Shown: positions 27,201 through 35,909, counted from the stretch's first letter. The stretch is DNA of 64,000 bases from an uncultured Bacteroidia bacterium (GCA_902801465.1 CADCIH010000003.1:62001-126000), one strand, 5' to 3'. The notes: generated from the sequence alone by a model not told the origin. Made by a program: numbers and translations.

Positions 27201-28582
27201 TTGCTTAAGTCAACTGTAACCGTTTCCCAGCCATTATGAGGGGTCAGGGTCGAAATCTCGGTATAAGCATTCAAATTATTAACATCGCTGCCGGTGGATA
27301 CACACACACTTGCGTGAGATGTATAAGAAAACGATCCACGGCTTTTAAAGGTCAGCGTGGTGTTATCACGACTAGGTTGCAGGAAAAGTCTGGGGGTAAT
27401 CAGCCAATCTTCCTGATCGTCTCCGTCAGCATGATGTGCGTAGTAGCTGCCAAAGTTAGGTGATGCGGCACCTCGATCCCAATAGGAAGCATCACCTCCA
27501 TTATTGTTGTCCACATCTATTTTTGTCCAGCACGACCATTGGGTATTGTTGTTCTCAAAGCCCTCTGTGAAAGGAAGCGAGCGAATGCCATCGTCTCCAC
27601 AAGGCACGTCAACGTAAAGGGCGTTGAGTCGATTGCAATTGTTGAAAGAATACCATAACACGTTGTCCTTCCATAAGCGTCCTACTCCTTCGGCGTAACC
27701 GGCATGATAGACACCCGTATGGTTAGCCTCCACAGCCATTGAATTGCCCTCATCATAGGCCGTCAGATTAACCATCATTTCGCCATTTTTCCACACCCTA
27801 ATATTACTATGCACATGTCCCGATACATAAACGTCTCCAGCATCAATGCAAATGCTCATGCCACCAATGTTGCCATTCCAATTATCGGTAAGGGTATAAA
27901 GCACTTGGTTGTTCTTATACACCTTAATGTCAGAGTAGGTATTCACCACAGAATAGACATCACTGTCATAAAACGCAATGTCCATGATATCCTTGAAAGT
28001 CCCCAAATTGTACAATTCCTCATCATTTTTCCAAATGATGGCATTGTTGGCACCAGAACCGCTACTTTCATATCCACCCATATAAAGATTACCATCATTA
28101 TAGACAATGGATCGGATTCTGCTCGAATGTCCATTTTGGCCTGGCACCAGATAAGGAGTAGTGCTATTATCCCTATAAACCACAGCATGGTAAACGCCAT
28201 CCATGAGTTTGGAACCCGCTGCATATACGTGTCCATCACCATAGGCGAGGTCATTAAGATGTATGTACTGACCACCAGGGCTGTTCAAAAGCCTATTACC
28301 GTTTTTGTAGACATCACCGTAGTTATAGCTACCGTTGTCTGCATAGGTGCAATTCATAGTCCAATAAACATCCCCGTCGCCCACTACCACGCTTGAGGAT
28401 TCGAAGTCATAGTCTCCAAGAGGGGGGACGATTTCATATAGTTTTTGGGAATTGTGATACACAACGGCGCAGTTCTTCCCAGATGCGTCAGTTGAGCTGC
28501 CCACCGCATAAATGTCGGCTTGGGCCATGGTCAGGCCGATGCTGGCCAGCATGACAAGAATTAAAGAGAGTAGTTTTTTCAT
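24251..28582 (-). CDS. Giant T9SS cargo protein: propeller-like N-terminus, two choice-of-anchor J domains, ten InlB-type repeats
   Basis: 1443 residues. Signal peptide (MKKLLSLILVMLASIGLTMAQ). Residues about 22-330 repeat a pattern like DVYSVVNTYSDIKVYKN and LYMGGYESSG (beta-propeller-like). Two jelly-roll anchor-J/cleaved-adhesin domains follow (SLPFTEGFENNNTQWSCW and VPFIVPFDNGLNSCWYV, ending in LITPRLFL / LFTPKITL). Residues about 660-1364 hold ten tandem InlB B-repeats of about 65 residues, each with GGGTY/GGGTF, a GY/W core, NPRTVTV and a final YTAYF-like strand. The end (ALSVYPNPAKESIRIEG ... LASGLYLVRCGNQALRFVKQ) is a type A T9SS sorting domain, so it should be exported to the cell surface. 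Likely an adhesin; no enzyme motif. Confidence 0.88.
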   Translation of the reverse strand: MKKLLSLILVMLASIGLTMAQADIYAVGSSTDASGKNCAVVYHNSQKLYEIVPPLGDYDFESSSVVVGDGDVYWTMNCTYADNGSYNYGDVYKNGNRLLNSPGGQYIHLNDLAYGDGHVYAAGSKLMDGVYHAVVYRDNSTTPYLVPGQNGHSSRIRSIVYNDGNLYMGGYESSGSGANNAIIWKNDEELYNLGTFKDIMDIAFYDSDVYSVVNTYSDIKVYKNNQVLYTLTDNWNGNIGGMSICIDAGDVYVSGHVHSNIRVWKNGEMMVNLTAYDEGNSMAVEANHTGVYHAGYAEGVGRLWKDNVLWYSFNNCNRLNALYVDVPCGDDGIRSLPFTEGFENNNTQWSCWTKIDVDNNNGGDASYWDRGAASPNFGSYYAHHADGDDQEDWLITPRLFLQPSRDNTTLTFKSRGSFSYTSHASVCVSTGSDVNNLNAYTEISTLTPHNGWETVTVDLSNYQGQAIYIAFKCVGPGNSVLIWDIDEVSVTESWMPCGANATVPFIVPFDNGLNSCWYVVDDDHSGGNKCWQYDSSSQCMVHPWGPSGVLQKGMLFTPKITLPAGHDYVLKFYSKNQSSGANMWNEVKIAVDESGVPDPSHYYTMIWTDQQFPGVWEEVEIPLSAYAGHDINLCFNYEGTCAHKWFIDDVRIEEEIAQYTITANANNNSWGTVTGGGTYNAGATCTLVATPASGYQFQSWKKNGTVVSTNASYSFTVTENATYTAYFGEAPINYYTITTEVNPTGAGSVTGGGTYQEGSSVTVEAIPNVGYTFAQWQNGSTLNPFTTTVTHDVTYTAYFEQEEYTVSVYASPSYGGTATGGGTFHYGETATLTATPSEGYEFAGWSDGNNDNPRNVTVIGSVSYTAIFNEAGTTYYNVTTYVNPYGAGTVTGGGTYEEGTSIVLTATANPGYTFTQWNDGNMSNPRTVIVNGDMSFTAQFSQNTYTIQVVANPVTGGSVTGGGTFVYGDLATLYATPYSGYDFVGWSDGSNENPHTVTVTGNATYTATFSYAGATYYTVSAYVSPAGAGSVEGSGTYPEGSTVTLTATANMGYAFSEWNDGVTANPRTVTVTNNMSFTAYFTTQSYTITTNATPAAGGTVSGGGTYAYGAMATLTATPAADYTFMQWQDGNTQNPRTITVTGNATYVALFMTAGGDVYTLTVTSANPFLGSVMGGGTYPAGAIVEISAYPASYAHFVQWNDGNTENPRRVTVDGDKEFVASFSNTHQYTIEVVSSNPEMGAVNGGGTFEEGAQTEISAVAFSGYVFRRWQDDNTDNPRTITVNGDMTYRAYFESNTVVTHTLTLICNTDEGSVSGGGVYVEGTTATVQAFPKEGFEFDFWNDGVKENPRTVTMTNDLTLVAYFKGTGVGEMNEPALSVYPNPAKESIRIEGLEGECEVRIYNSLGDLVKVTTAADNKEIGIEELASGLYLVRCGNQALRFVKQ
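24490..26605 (-). repeat. Ten tandem ~195-bp repeats encoding InlB B-type units
   Basis: Counted from translation: ten consecutive copies, most with GGGT, W(N/S/Q)DG and NPRTVTV-type motifs. Copies 2, 4 and 6 start with YYTI/YYNV/YYTV and alternate with copies starting YT, hinting at growth by duplication of a two-repeat block. Confidence 0.85.
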
Positions 28583-28683
28583 GATTTATTATATTAGAAA
28601 TTTCCTTCCAAAGGTTAAACAATTTAACAGTGCAAAAATAAGTAAATGATAATCACAAAAAAACTACCTAAAACTCGCATTTT

Positions 28684-28725
28684 AAAAAAACAATGGGGCT
28701 GCCACTCGGTGACAGCCCCATTGTT
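28684..28725 (-). terminator. Intrinsic terminator after the 119-residue gene
   Basis: A perfect 12-bp stem (28691-28702 with 28714-28725, core TGGGGCTG/CAGCCCCA) with an 11-base loop; on the minus strand it is followed by a run of six T. It would end transcripts from 28742-29101 and upstream genes. Confidence 0.8.
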
Positions 28726-28741
28726 ACACACATGCGGACGG

Positions 28742-29101
28742 TTACTTATTCAGCCGTTCTTCAATGGCTTCAACGATGGCATTGCGCTTTTTGCGGAATA
28801 CGTTGGCAAAGCGAAGCACATTGCCGTCTTTTAACTCAATCTTGAAGCCGCCCAGGCCAAATTTACCATAAGAGGCAATCTCGCTCAGGTCGATGCACCA
28901 CGATTTGGGAGTGCCGCCGATTCTGTCAATGACGTTTTCCGATGGCTGGCTGGGGGCCACAAGATAGTAAATCTTGTCGGGGGTGATGTACATGGTACCT
29001 TCACACGTGGAAACACGAGTTTTGTTGTAGATAACTTCGAAGGATTCCTTTTTCACGTTGCCCAGATTGGCTAAGGTGAAGTTGCTGTCAAGTTCAATCA
29101 T
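28742..29101 (-). CDS. Small hypothetical protein, possibly PH/GRAM-like
   Basis: 119 residues, no signal peptide. Alternating strands and a final amphipathic helix (VFRKKRNAIVEAIEERLNK) resemble a small PH/GRAM-like domain: GTMYITPDKIYYLVAP, CIDLSEIASYGKFGLGGFKI, GNVLRFANVF. I do not recognise a named family. It is followed by a strong terminator and preceded by a lipoprotein gene on the same strand (43-bp gap). Confidence 0.6.
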   Translation of the reverse strand: MIELDSNFTLANLGNVKKESFEVIYNKTRVSTCEGTMYITPDKIYYLVAPSQPSENVIDRIGGTPKSWCIDLSEIASYGKFGLGGFKIELKDGNVLRFANVFRKKRNAIVEAIEERLNK

Positions 29102-29144
29102 AATGCAATTTTTAATTAAATTAATATTTATATTGATTTTATTT

Positions 29145-29816
29145 TTACGAACAAGTAGTTACCGTACTACCGCATACCCATTCCTCGTCGACCCAGCCTT
29201 GAAGGTCGACAAAGGGGTGCTTGAACTCTGCCTCAAACTCGTCTTTGGGTTCACCCCAACACCAATCATTGGGATTGGTACGAACCAGCACACGGCGGGT
29301 CTTGGCATCAGCGGCGACTACCTCCAAACTGATTTCCCGGTAGTCGGTGGAGCAAAGAACTTCGTCGCTATCAGGGGCAGCATAGAAGTTAATGGTCTCA
29401 CCACCATAGTTGCGGGTGCTAAACGAGAGTTCGGGGTGATGGACGACTGGATAAGGCTGACCTTCGAAGGGGTCAACATAAACCTTCTCCACCTCGTTCC
29501 CGTTTTCGTCGATAACGAAGATGCCGCCATCTTCTTCCATGCACCAATGCCAAGTCACCAGCCAGTCGTCATTAGGCATCGGCCAAACACCGGCATCCAT
29601 GGAATAGCCTCCATACTCCAAAACCAAACCGAACGCATCGCCTTCCTGATACCCATCAGGAACGGCGTCAAGGAAACGCAACGTGGTTTGTTCAACAACT
29701 TCTTCGGAAGTTATCTCTTCAGGTTCCACTTCAGGAGTTTCAACAGGGGCACTAGGTGTGTTGTTACAACCACACAACAGGGCGATCATCGCGCCAAATA
29801 ATAATACTCTTTTCAT
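29145..29816 (-). CDS. Hypothetical lipoprotein
   Basis: 223 residues. Lipoprotein signal (MKRVLLFGAMIALLCGCNN, Cys at residue 17), then a Pro/Glu-rich linker (APVETPEVEPEEITSEEVVE) and a beta-rich domain with many Trp and acidic residues (DDWLVTWHWCMEEDGGIFVI). No recognised family. Probably anchored in the outer membrane. Sits between a TPM-domain gene and a small PH-like gene on the same strand. Confidence 0.7.
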   Translation of the reverse strand: MKRVLLFGAMIALLCGCNNTPSAPVETPEVEPEEITSEEVVEQTTLRFLDAVPDGYQEGDAFGLVLEYGGYSMDAGVWPMPNDDWLVTWHWCMEEDGGIFVIDENGNEVEKVYVDPFEGQPYPVVHHPELSFSTRNYGGETINFYAAPDSDEVLCSTDYREISLEVVAADAKTRRVLVRTNPNDWCWGEPKDEFEAEFKHPFVDLQGWVDEEWVCGSTVTTCS

Positions 29817-29847
29817 ATTATATCACTTTAAGTTTTCACTTTCAAAA

Positions 29848-31410
29848 CTACCATCTCCCCGAATAGCCGCCACCACCGCTATGGCCACCTCCGAAAGAGC
29901 CGCCAGAAGAATGATGGTGGGAGCCTGAGCCATAGGAACTGGTGGAGCGGGTGAGGCGAGGAATGAACGATGTTTTTGTCTGTTTGGTATGGCAGTATTG
30001 GCATTCGTAGGTGGTCTCCTTGATACCTTGTGAGGAATAAGTGGGCTGGACGGTAGTCCGTTCTTTCACCGATTTTGCCGCCTTAGCCCCGCAGGACTTG
30101 CATTGCAGCACGCTATCATAACTTCCACCCTTCTCGCGCAACACCAAGGTGTGTCCCATGGAGCATCGGCATGGAGTGAAAAGATATGCGCCAGCGGTTT
30201 CTTCGGCGACACGCATGGCAGGCAGTTCAAACGACTCATCCTTCATCATGTCGGCACCACAGTTAGGACACACACACTGAACGCTGTTTTCGATACGTTT
30301 TTTAAGAGCCATGCTGAATGGGACGCCGAGCCATGGGGCTAGGACCCTGGACAACTGGGAATGTCCGTCTTTCTTGGCCTGGGTATAGATAGCCCTTGGA
30401 CTATTTGAAGTCAAAGCGGCCGCCTTTGCCTTCGCCATCAGCATGGAATTCTGAATCAAGCCCGTGAATGAGGAATAGGTAACCCAGCCGATCAGGAGCG
30501 ACAAGAAACTTTGCCTTGCATCGGAAGCCTCAGGAAACCATGTCGGCACAAGGCCTATGGCCGCCAAAAAGATGCCAACCGCCGAGACACCATAAACAAG
30601 GAAGCGCAGGAACCCCTTCCCTTCCCACACCGACGATGACCATTTGGCGTTCAAGTCCTTGTATCTGACACCGTCTTGCACAAACATTTCGTCCTTTTCC
30701 ATGTTACCGTCTTGGCTTTTCTTGCCTTTCAGCAGGCTTGCAATCCACCTGAAGAAAGAGATGATCGGCACAAAGAAGGCTAACAATATGATGATTAGGA
30801 AATTTATGATTTCGCCGAAGCTCATGTCCTCTCCGTATTCATCATCATAGCCATAATCATCGTTGGATTGGTCACGGCTGGAGAGGAGTCCCATCATCTC
30901 ATCGGGGACGACTCCGCCAAACACCTCCACGATGTCGGCCACTCCGGCGCAGAGGCCGCCTTCATAGTCGCCTGCCCTGAAATAAGGAACGATGGTGTTG
31001 TTGAAGATCATGGAGCAGCGCGCGTCGGTAAGGGTGGACTCGGCACCGTAGCCCGTCTCGAATTCAAGAGCACGTTGGTCTTCCACAAAGAGAAGCAGCA
31101 CACCGTTATCGGTAGAGGCGTCGCCAATACCCCAATAGTTGAACAAGGCAGTGGCAAAATGCTTGGGTTCGTCATCGCCGATACTGTAAAGCGTCACCAC
31201 AAACACATCCGCCTGTTCGCGAATGGAGCTTAGCGCGCCGTTGATGACGGACTCGGTGCTATCGGATAGATAGCCGTCGGGGTCAGACACATGGAAATAG
31301 TCACTCTCCAAGCGTGTATTGGGCACCGACCGCACCGTCCAAGTTCCTTGGGCGGATGCGGCCGTTGCCATGAACGCACATAACAGTATTATTAGCAGTC
31401 TTTTCATCAT
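29848..31410 (-). CDS. TPM-domain protein with zinc-ribbon and Gly/Ser-rich tail (YgcG-like)
   Basis: 520 residues. Signal peptide (MKRLLIILLCAFMATAASAQ after the first Met), a TPM domain at about 35-175 (YLSDSTESVINGALSSIREQ, NGVLLLFVEDQRALEFETGY), a membrane segment around 205-225 (FLIIILLAFFVPIISFF), further hydrophobic stretches near 270-300, then a cytoplasmic part with paired Cys motifs (CVCPNCGADMM, LQCKSCGAKAA, YECQYCHTKQTK) and a Gly/Ser/His-rich tail (SSGGSFGGGHSGGGG). TPM proteins are proposed phosphatases or chaperones of membrane complexes. The added zinc ribbons are the distinctive part. Confidence 0.82.
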   Translation of the reverse strand: MMKRLLIILLCAFMATAASAQGTWTVRSVPNTRLESDYFHVSDPDGYLSDSTESVINGALSSIREQADVFVVTLYSIGDDEPKHFATALFNYWGIGDASTDNGVLLLFVEDQRALEFETGYGAESTLTDARCSMIFNNTIVPYFRAGDYEGGLCAGVADIVEVFGGVVPDEMMGLLSSRDQSNDDYGYDDEYGEDMSFGEIINFLIIILLAFFVPIISFFRWIASLLKGKKSQDGNMEKDEMFVQDGVRYKDLNAKWSSSVWEGKGFLRFLVYGVSAVGIFLAAIGLVPTWFPEASDARQSFLSLLIGWVTYSSFTGLIQNSMLMAKAKAAALTSNSPRAIYTQAKKDGHSQLSRVLAPWLGVPFSMALKKRIENSVQCVCPNCGADMMKDESFELPAMRVAEETAGAYLFTPCRCSMGHTLVLREKGGSYDSVLQCKSCGAKAAKSVKERTTVQPTYSSQGIKETTYECQYCHTKQTKTSFIPRLTRSTSSYGSGSHHHSSGGSFGGGHSGGGGYSGRW

Positions 31411-31585
31411 AGTTTCACGAAACGCCTACGGCACTGGGCAAAGTTTATATTGGCAAACGCCAAAAAAAACACAAAAAAACTTAAAAACTTTTTCATAAAA
31501 TAATGATTTTGTGTAACATATATTAAATCTCTATTTTATTTTCAAGGGTACAAATATAATGATTTCTCAAAAAAGAAGCAAAATG

Positions 31586-33154
31586 TCATGTTTTCTTACC
31601 GATAAAACGCACAACCAAACCTAGCGAAAGCAAGGCTATGAGGAAAGCAATCCACGAGGGCAGCCCCAGTGCAGAGGGCAGCACACCGAGGAACAAAGCC
31701 ACGGAACCTACCGTAAGGGCATAAGGCATCTGAGTAGCTACGTGTTGCAGATGGTCGCATTGGCTCGATAGGGAACTCATGATGGTGGTGTCGGAAATCG
31801 GCGAGCAATGGTCGCCCATCACCGCACCGGCAAGGACCGAGGCAACCACGTTATAGAAGATGGGCAGGGTTTGCTCCATGGTATAACCCTGCTCCTGGCA
31901 CAGCAACCACGATGCAGGCAGGATCAAGGGATAGAGGATGGCCATGGTTCCCCACGAGGTACCCGTGGAGAAACCGATCAGGGCGGCTAGTGCAAAGGTG
32001 ATCATCGGCACCAGAGCTGGCGAAAGCGACCACTGAACCAGGAGTTGCGAGACAAACTCGGCGGTATGCATATCTTTGGTAACCAAGGCGATCGACCAGG
32101 CCATGGTGAGGATAACCACCGCATTGAACATCGACTTGAAGCCTTCAACGGTTGACTCCATGATCTTGTTGAACTTCAGCTTGCGACGCAGCAGGGTCAT
32201 GACGATGGCTGTCAACAGCGAGCACAATGACGACCACAGAAGTGCCGTGTAGGAGTCGGCAGCGCCGATGGTAGCCGAGAGTTTACCCATGAATCCCAAG
32301 GCATCGTCGTTCCAAACAGGGGTGTCATATCCCGTGGCCATTAATCCCACCACCGTGCCGACAATCAGCACCAACAACGGCACCAGGGCGTCGACGGCAT
32401 GGCCGCGGTCCTCGGCTTGCTCCGACGTTTCCAAGGTTTGCAGTTCCGTTGCTCTCGCCTTGCGCTCTGCTTTGAGCATCGGGCCGTAGTCACGACCACT
32501 TAGAATCAGCATCAGCACGAAGGCCAGGGTGAGGAACGGATAGAAGCTATAGGCCAGCGAGTGAAAGAACACCGAATACGATGACATATCCAATCCGAGG
32601 TTGTTGATGCCATCCTGGATATAGCTCAGCTCAGCTCCGATCCAAGTGGTGATGAAAGCCACCGCCACAACGGGGGCCGAGGTGGAGTCGACAATATAGG
32701 CCAGCTTCTCGCGTGAGATCTTCAGTTTGTCGGCCAGCGGGCGCATCGTGTTGCCCACCACGAGGGTGTTGGAATAGTCGTCGAAAAACACGCAGAGGTC
32801 CATCACAAAAGTCATCAGCTGTCCAGAGCGAGGTCCACGGGCCTTTTTGGAGAGCCAGCTGACGATGCCTCGCATGCCGCCGTTGGCGGTAATTACCTTC
32901 ACCATGCCACCGATCAACAGTGTGAAGACGATGATGCGGACATGGTCGGCATCGTAGAGCGACCCCACCACATAGGTGTCCACCACCCTTAAGAGCCCTC
33001 CACCCAAGGCTTCAATGGGGCCGCATCCACCATAAAGCGACATGATGAAGGTGCCGGTGAGGATACCAAAGAACAAGGAGGAGACCACTTCTTTCAGCAG
33101 AAGTGCCATCAAAATCGCCACCAAAGGCGGGAGGATCGACATCCACAAAGGCAT
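31586..33154 (-). CDS. NhaC-family Na+/H+ (or organic acid/H+) antiporter
   Basis: 522 residues, strongly hydrophobic, about 11-12 transmembrane helices. NhaC-family features: KEVVSSLFFGILTGTFIMSL at the start, VFFDDYSNTLVVGNTMRPLAD (the DDYxNxLxVG motif), SAPVVAVAFITTW, GFSTGTSWGTMAILYPLILP and GDHCSPISDTTIMSS. The last motif is highly conserved in the family. Inner-membrane exchange of sodium or a dicarboxylate/amino acid for protons; the substrate is not settled by sequence. A -7 box TAATTTTG lies 21 bp upstream. Confidence 0.88.
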   Translation of the reverse strand: MPLWMSILPPLVAILMALLLKEVVSSLFFGILTGTFIMSLYGGCGPIEALGGGLLRVVDTYVVGSLYDADHVRIIVFTLLIGGMVKVITANGGMRGIVSWLSKKARGPRSGQLMTFVMDLCVFFDDYSNTLVVGNTMRPLADKLKISREKLAYIVDSTSAPVVAVAFITTWIGAELSYIQDGINNLGLDMSSYSVFFHSLAYSFYPFLTLAFVLMLILSGRDYGPMLKAERKARATELQTLETSEQAEDRGHAVDALVPLLVLIVGTVVGLMATGYDTPVWNDDALGFMGKLSATIGAADSYTALLWSSLCSLLTAIVMTLLRRKLKFNKIMESTVEGFKSMFNAVVILTMAWSIALVTKDMHTAEFVSQLLVQWSLSPALVPMITFALAALIGFSTGTSWGTMAILYPLILPASWLLCQEQGYTMEQTLPIFYNVVASVLAGAVMGDHCSPISDTTIMSSLSSQCDHLQHVATQMPYALTVGSVALFLGVLPSALGLPSWIAFLIALLSLGLVVRFIGKKT

Positions 33155-33174
33155 TGTTCCCAGTTTTTAGACCT

Positions 33175-33182
33175 CAAAATTA
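33175..33182 (-). promoter_or_regulatory. -7 box of the NhaC-type gene
   Basis: TAATTTTG on the minus strand, 20 bp before the ATG at 33154; fits TAnnTTTG, no clear -33. Confidence 0.5.
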
Positions 33183-33226
33183 CGATTTTTTTCATTATTT
33201 TGATAATTCTTAAGGAATTTGGCCTT

Positions 33227-33234
33227 ATCTTTGC
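33227..33234 (+). promoter_or_regulatory. -7 box of the lipoprotein gene at 33280
   Basis: TATCTTTG, 45 bp before the ATG; fits TAnnTTTG. Confidence 0.5.
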
Positions 33235-33279
33235 ATTTTGTAATCTATTTGTAACTTAATTTTCAATTAAATTCATATC

Positions 33280-34149
33280 ATGAAAAAATTATTCTTTGCT
33301 TTGGCTTGCGTCGTCGAACTGATGACCTTTGCAAGCTGCACCCAGGAGGTCATCGACGACATCATGGCCCAGAAACCCGTTGTTGAATTTGTCGCCGAAG
33401 ATGGCTTCATCTCAGGCAGCACTGGTGTTTATGTCGGCACCGAACTGAACTTCAAAGTGAAAGTCGCCCCCAACTCAGGCAGCGAGTCTGAACTGGTCAA
33501 CTTCGACTTCTCCATCACCGATGCCACAGGCGTCACTGTTTTCAACCAGAAGCCCGAGTTCACCGACCCCAACGCTGAGAACATCTTCACGTTCAGCTAC
33601 ACTCCAGAGGTTGCTTCGACCTATGCTGTGACCGCCACTGTGACTGACAAGGCAAACAAGGTGAATGTCGTCAACGTCGTGGTTGACGTCGCCCAGCCCG
33701 TCGTCGCCGAGATGGGTATCTTCAATGGTTTAATGAGCATCGCTGGTCACATCACCTCCAACGAGATTGCCGGCCACAACGCCTACAACACGGACGACAC
33801 CATCTCTAACCTTCCCGTCATGATTGCTTTGGGAACCCTCGAGGAGGACAACCGTGTCAAGGCCACCATCGAGATCGACGGCACTCCTGTGAGCCTCTAT
33901 GGCACCATGGGAGAAGACAATGTCACCATCACTTTCGACGAGTTCCATTTCCGCAAGACCATCAACCTCTTCATTGATGTCAACGTTGACTTTGTCATGA
34001 ACATGACCGCTGTGCTCAACGACGACACAATGACTTTGAATGGCACTGCTGTCGGTACTGGCAAGGCCATGGTTCTTATCGCCATGCTGGAAGTCAACTA
34101 TGACGGCGTCGTTGAAGGCACATTGCAGAAAGCCCCGACGCTCGACTGA
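33280..34149 (+). CDS. Hypothetical lipoprotein with Ig-like and calycin-like parts
   Basis: 289 residues. Lipoprotein signal (MKKLFFALACVVELMTFASC, lipobox FASC). Residues about 35-145 look like an Ig/PKD-type domain (VYVGTELNFKVKVAPNSGSE, YAVTATVTDKANKVNVVNVV); the rest (ISNLPVMIALGTLEEDNRVK, VSLYGTMGEDNVTITFDEFH) is beta-rich and resembles calycin-like lipoprotein domains of gut Bacteroidales. Family not named with certainty. Monocistronic: its own -7 box and a strong terminator follow. Confidence 0.7.
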   Translation: MKKLFFALACVVELMTFASCTQEVIDDIMAQKPVVEFVAEDGFISGSTGVYVGTELNFKVKVAPNSGSESELVNFDFSITDATGVTVFNQKPEFTDPNAENIFTFSYTPEVASTYAVTATVTDKANKVNVVNVVVDVAQPVVAEMGIFNGLMSIAGHITSNEIAGHNAYNTDDTISNLPVMIALGTLEEDNRVKATIEIDGTPVSLYGTMGEDNVTITFDEFHFRKTINLFIDVNVDFVMNMTAVLNDDTMTLNGTAVGTGKAMVLIAMLEVNYDGVVEGTLQKAPTLD

Positions 34150-34170
34150 TTTGATGCGCCAACGCAAACA

Positions 34171-34204
34171 AAAAAAACGGACCCCGAAAGAGGTCCGTTT
34201 TTTT
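34171..34204. terminator. Bidirectional terminator between the lipoprotein gene and initiator tRNA
   Basis: A-tract, stem CGGACC...GGTCCG and T-tract form a 13-bp stem (34171-34183 with 34192-34204). Runs of seven A and seven T make it work on both strands: for the lipoprotein gene (plus) and the tRNA (minus). Confidence 0.88.
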
Positions 34205-34207
34205 GAG

Positions 34208-34279
<72 letters not shown>

Positions 34280-34351
34280 TCAAGTTTCAGGCTGCAAAAT
34301 TACATCTAATTATCATACACCGCAAGTATTTTAACGATTTTTTTCAAAAAA

Positions 34352-35233
34352 ATGAGCCATAAAGCAGGTTACGTCAACATCATAGGACGCCCCAACGTGG
34401 GCAAATCCACCCTCATGAACCAACTCGTGGGCGAGAAAATATCCATCATCACCTCGAAGGCACAGACCACCCGTCACCGCATCTTGGGCATCGTCAACGG
34501 CGACGACTTCCAAATCGTGTTTTCCGACACCCCAGGAATCATCAAGGACCCCGCCTACAAGATGCACGAAGTGATGAACCAGTTCGTCAACGTGGCACTC
34601 ATCGACGCCGATTTAATCCTTTTTGTCGTCGACATTACCGACAAGAAGGTTGAGGAAAAGACCGTGGAACGGCTCAAGACGACTGACATCCCGGTGTTTG
34701 TCCTTATCAACAAGATCGATTTGGCTGACCAAGAGACTTTGGAAAAGGCCGTGGCATACTGGGAAAAGGAACTACCCCAAGCCACCATTTTCCCCATCTC
34801 GGCACAACACAACGCCAACATCCAACATGTGTTCGAGCAAATCCTCACCAAACTTCCCGAGTGCCCGCCTTACTTCCCAAAAGACGAGCTCACCGACCGC
34901 TCGATGCGTTTCTTCATCACCGAGATCATCCGTGAGAAGATCCTCTTGAACTATCAACAGGAAATACCCTACTCGGTTCAAGTCGAGGTTGAGTCATACG
35001 AAGAGACCGAACACCATGTGCACATCCGTTCCGTCATCTATGTGGCCCGCGACTCTCAGAAGGCCATCATCATCGGCAAGGGCGGAAGTGCCATCAAGAA
35101 ACTCGGCATGCAGGCAAGAGCCGACATCGAAGAGTTTACGGGGAAGAAAATCTTCTTGGAACTCTTCGTGAAAGTCGACAAAGACTGGCGCGACAGCGAA
35201 ACTGAGTTGAAACGGTTTGGATATGAAGCATAA
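34352..35233 (+). CDS. era: GTPase Era
   Basis: 293 residues. Ribosome-assembly GTPase binding the 3' end of 16S rRNA. G1 GRPNVGKST (residues 12-20), switch QTTRHRILG, G3 DTPG, G4 NKID, and a C-terminal KH domain with VIYVARDSQKAIIIGKGGSA and IFLELFVKVDKDWRD. Full-length and canonical. No signal peptide. Followed by a separate lipoprotein gene with its own promoter overlapping the era end, then der, a second ribosome GTPase. Confidence 0.96.
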   Translation: MSHKAGYVNIIGRPNVGKSTLMNQLVGEKISIITSKAQTTRHRILGIVNGDDFQIVFSDTPGIIKDPAYKMHEVMNQFVNVALIDADLILFVVDITDKKVEEKTVERLKTTDIPVFVLINKIDLADQETLEKAVAYWEKELPQATIFPISAQHNANIQHVFEQILTKLPECPPYFPKDELTDRSMRFFITEIIREKILLNYQQEIPYSVQVEVESYEETEHHVHIRSVIYVARDSQKAIIIGKGGSAIKKLGMQARADIEEFTGKKIFLELFVKVDKDWRDSETELKRFGYEA

Positions 35234-35247
35234 TTGTTATACTTTTG
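35216..35247 (+). promoter_or_regulatory. Near-exact promoter of the lipoprotein gene at 35277
   Basis: TTTG at 35216-35219, 20 bp, then TACTTTTG at 35240-35247. The -33 part is in the last codons of era. Confidence 0.62.
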
Positions 35248-35276
35248 CAAAATCAATCACCTTTAAATCAACTGAT

Positions 35277-35909
35277 ATGAAAAAGCTTTTACTTATCACG
35301 ATGCTCGTTGCAGTAGCATCCCTGTTCACAGCTTGTGACGACACCAACAAAAAGATGGCCCAAGACCTGTCTGGCACGTGGGAAGGGTCCACTTATCTCG
35401 GAGAAGATGAATATCCGGCCGACTATCAGTTCTTCCCGGATGCCGAAAGCAACACTGGAAAATTCCTGGAGATAGACTATCTCAGCCTCGTCGATGAAGT
35501 GGGTGATGACACCTACGAGATGCCTTACATCGCCTATTCCGGAGGAACCTACACCGTGAAAGAAGGCAAGCTCTTCCTGGACTACGACTCTGAGACCGCT
35601 TGGGTTTGGTTTGAGGATGAACCCGTGTTGGATTATGTTACCGCATTCCTGGAATACGACCGCGAGTTCGGCGAAGGAGAATGGTTGGATTACGAAGCCG
35701 AAGAACTGGCTGAGTATTTCATCAACTCGAGAACCGACGACCTTGGCAGCGCCTGGGAAGAAGTCATCTCTGAATTCAACACCGGCATGACCAGCGGTTA
35801 TGGTGAACTGAAGGTCACGCCCTCACAGTTCAGCTACAGCACCAGCGACCTTGGCACCTTGGTGTTCACCCGCGCCGATTATACAATCTTCGACGAATAT
35901 CCTTTCTGA
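35277..35909 (+). CDS. Hypothetical lipoprotein
   Basis: 210 residues from the ATG at 35277, which opens a lipoprotein signal (MKKLLLITMLVAVASLFTAC, lipobox FTAC); a longer in-frame start at 35217 lies inside era. Acidic mature part with LSGTWEGSTYLGEDEYPADY near the start, a pattern of lipocalin-like/calycin lipoproteins that begin with GTW. Repeated aromatic-acid pairs (DYDSETAWVWFEDEPVLDYV). No named family. Lies between era and der, apparently with its own promoter. Confidence 0.72.
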   Translation: MKKLLLITMLVAVASLFTACDDTNKKMAQDLSGTWEGSTYLGEDEYPADYQFFPDAESNTGKFLEIDYLSLVDEVGDDTYEMPYIAYSGGTYTVKEGKLFLDYDSETAWVWFEDEPVLDYVTAFLEYDREFGEGEWLDYEAEELAEYFINSRTDDLGSAWEEVISEFNTGMTSGYGELKVTPSQFSYSTSDLGTLVFTRADYTIFDEYPF

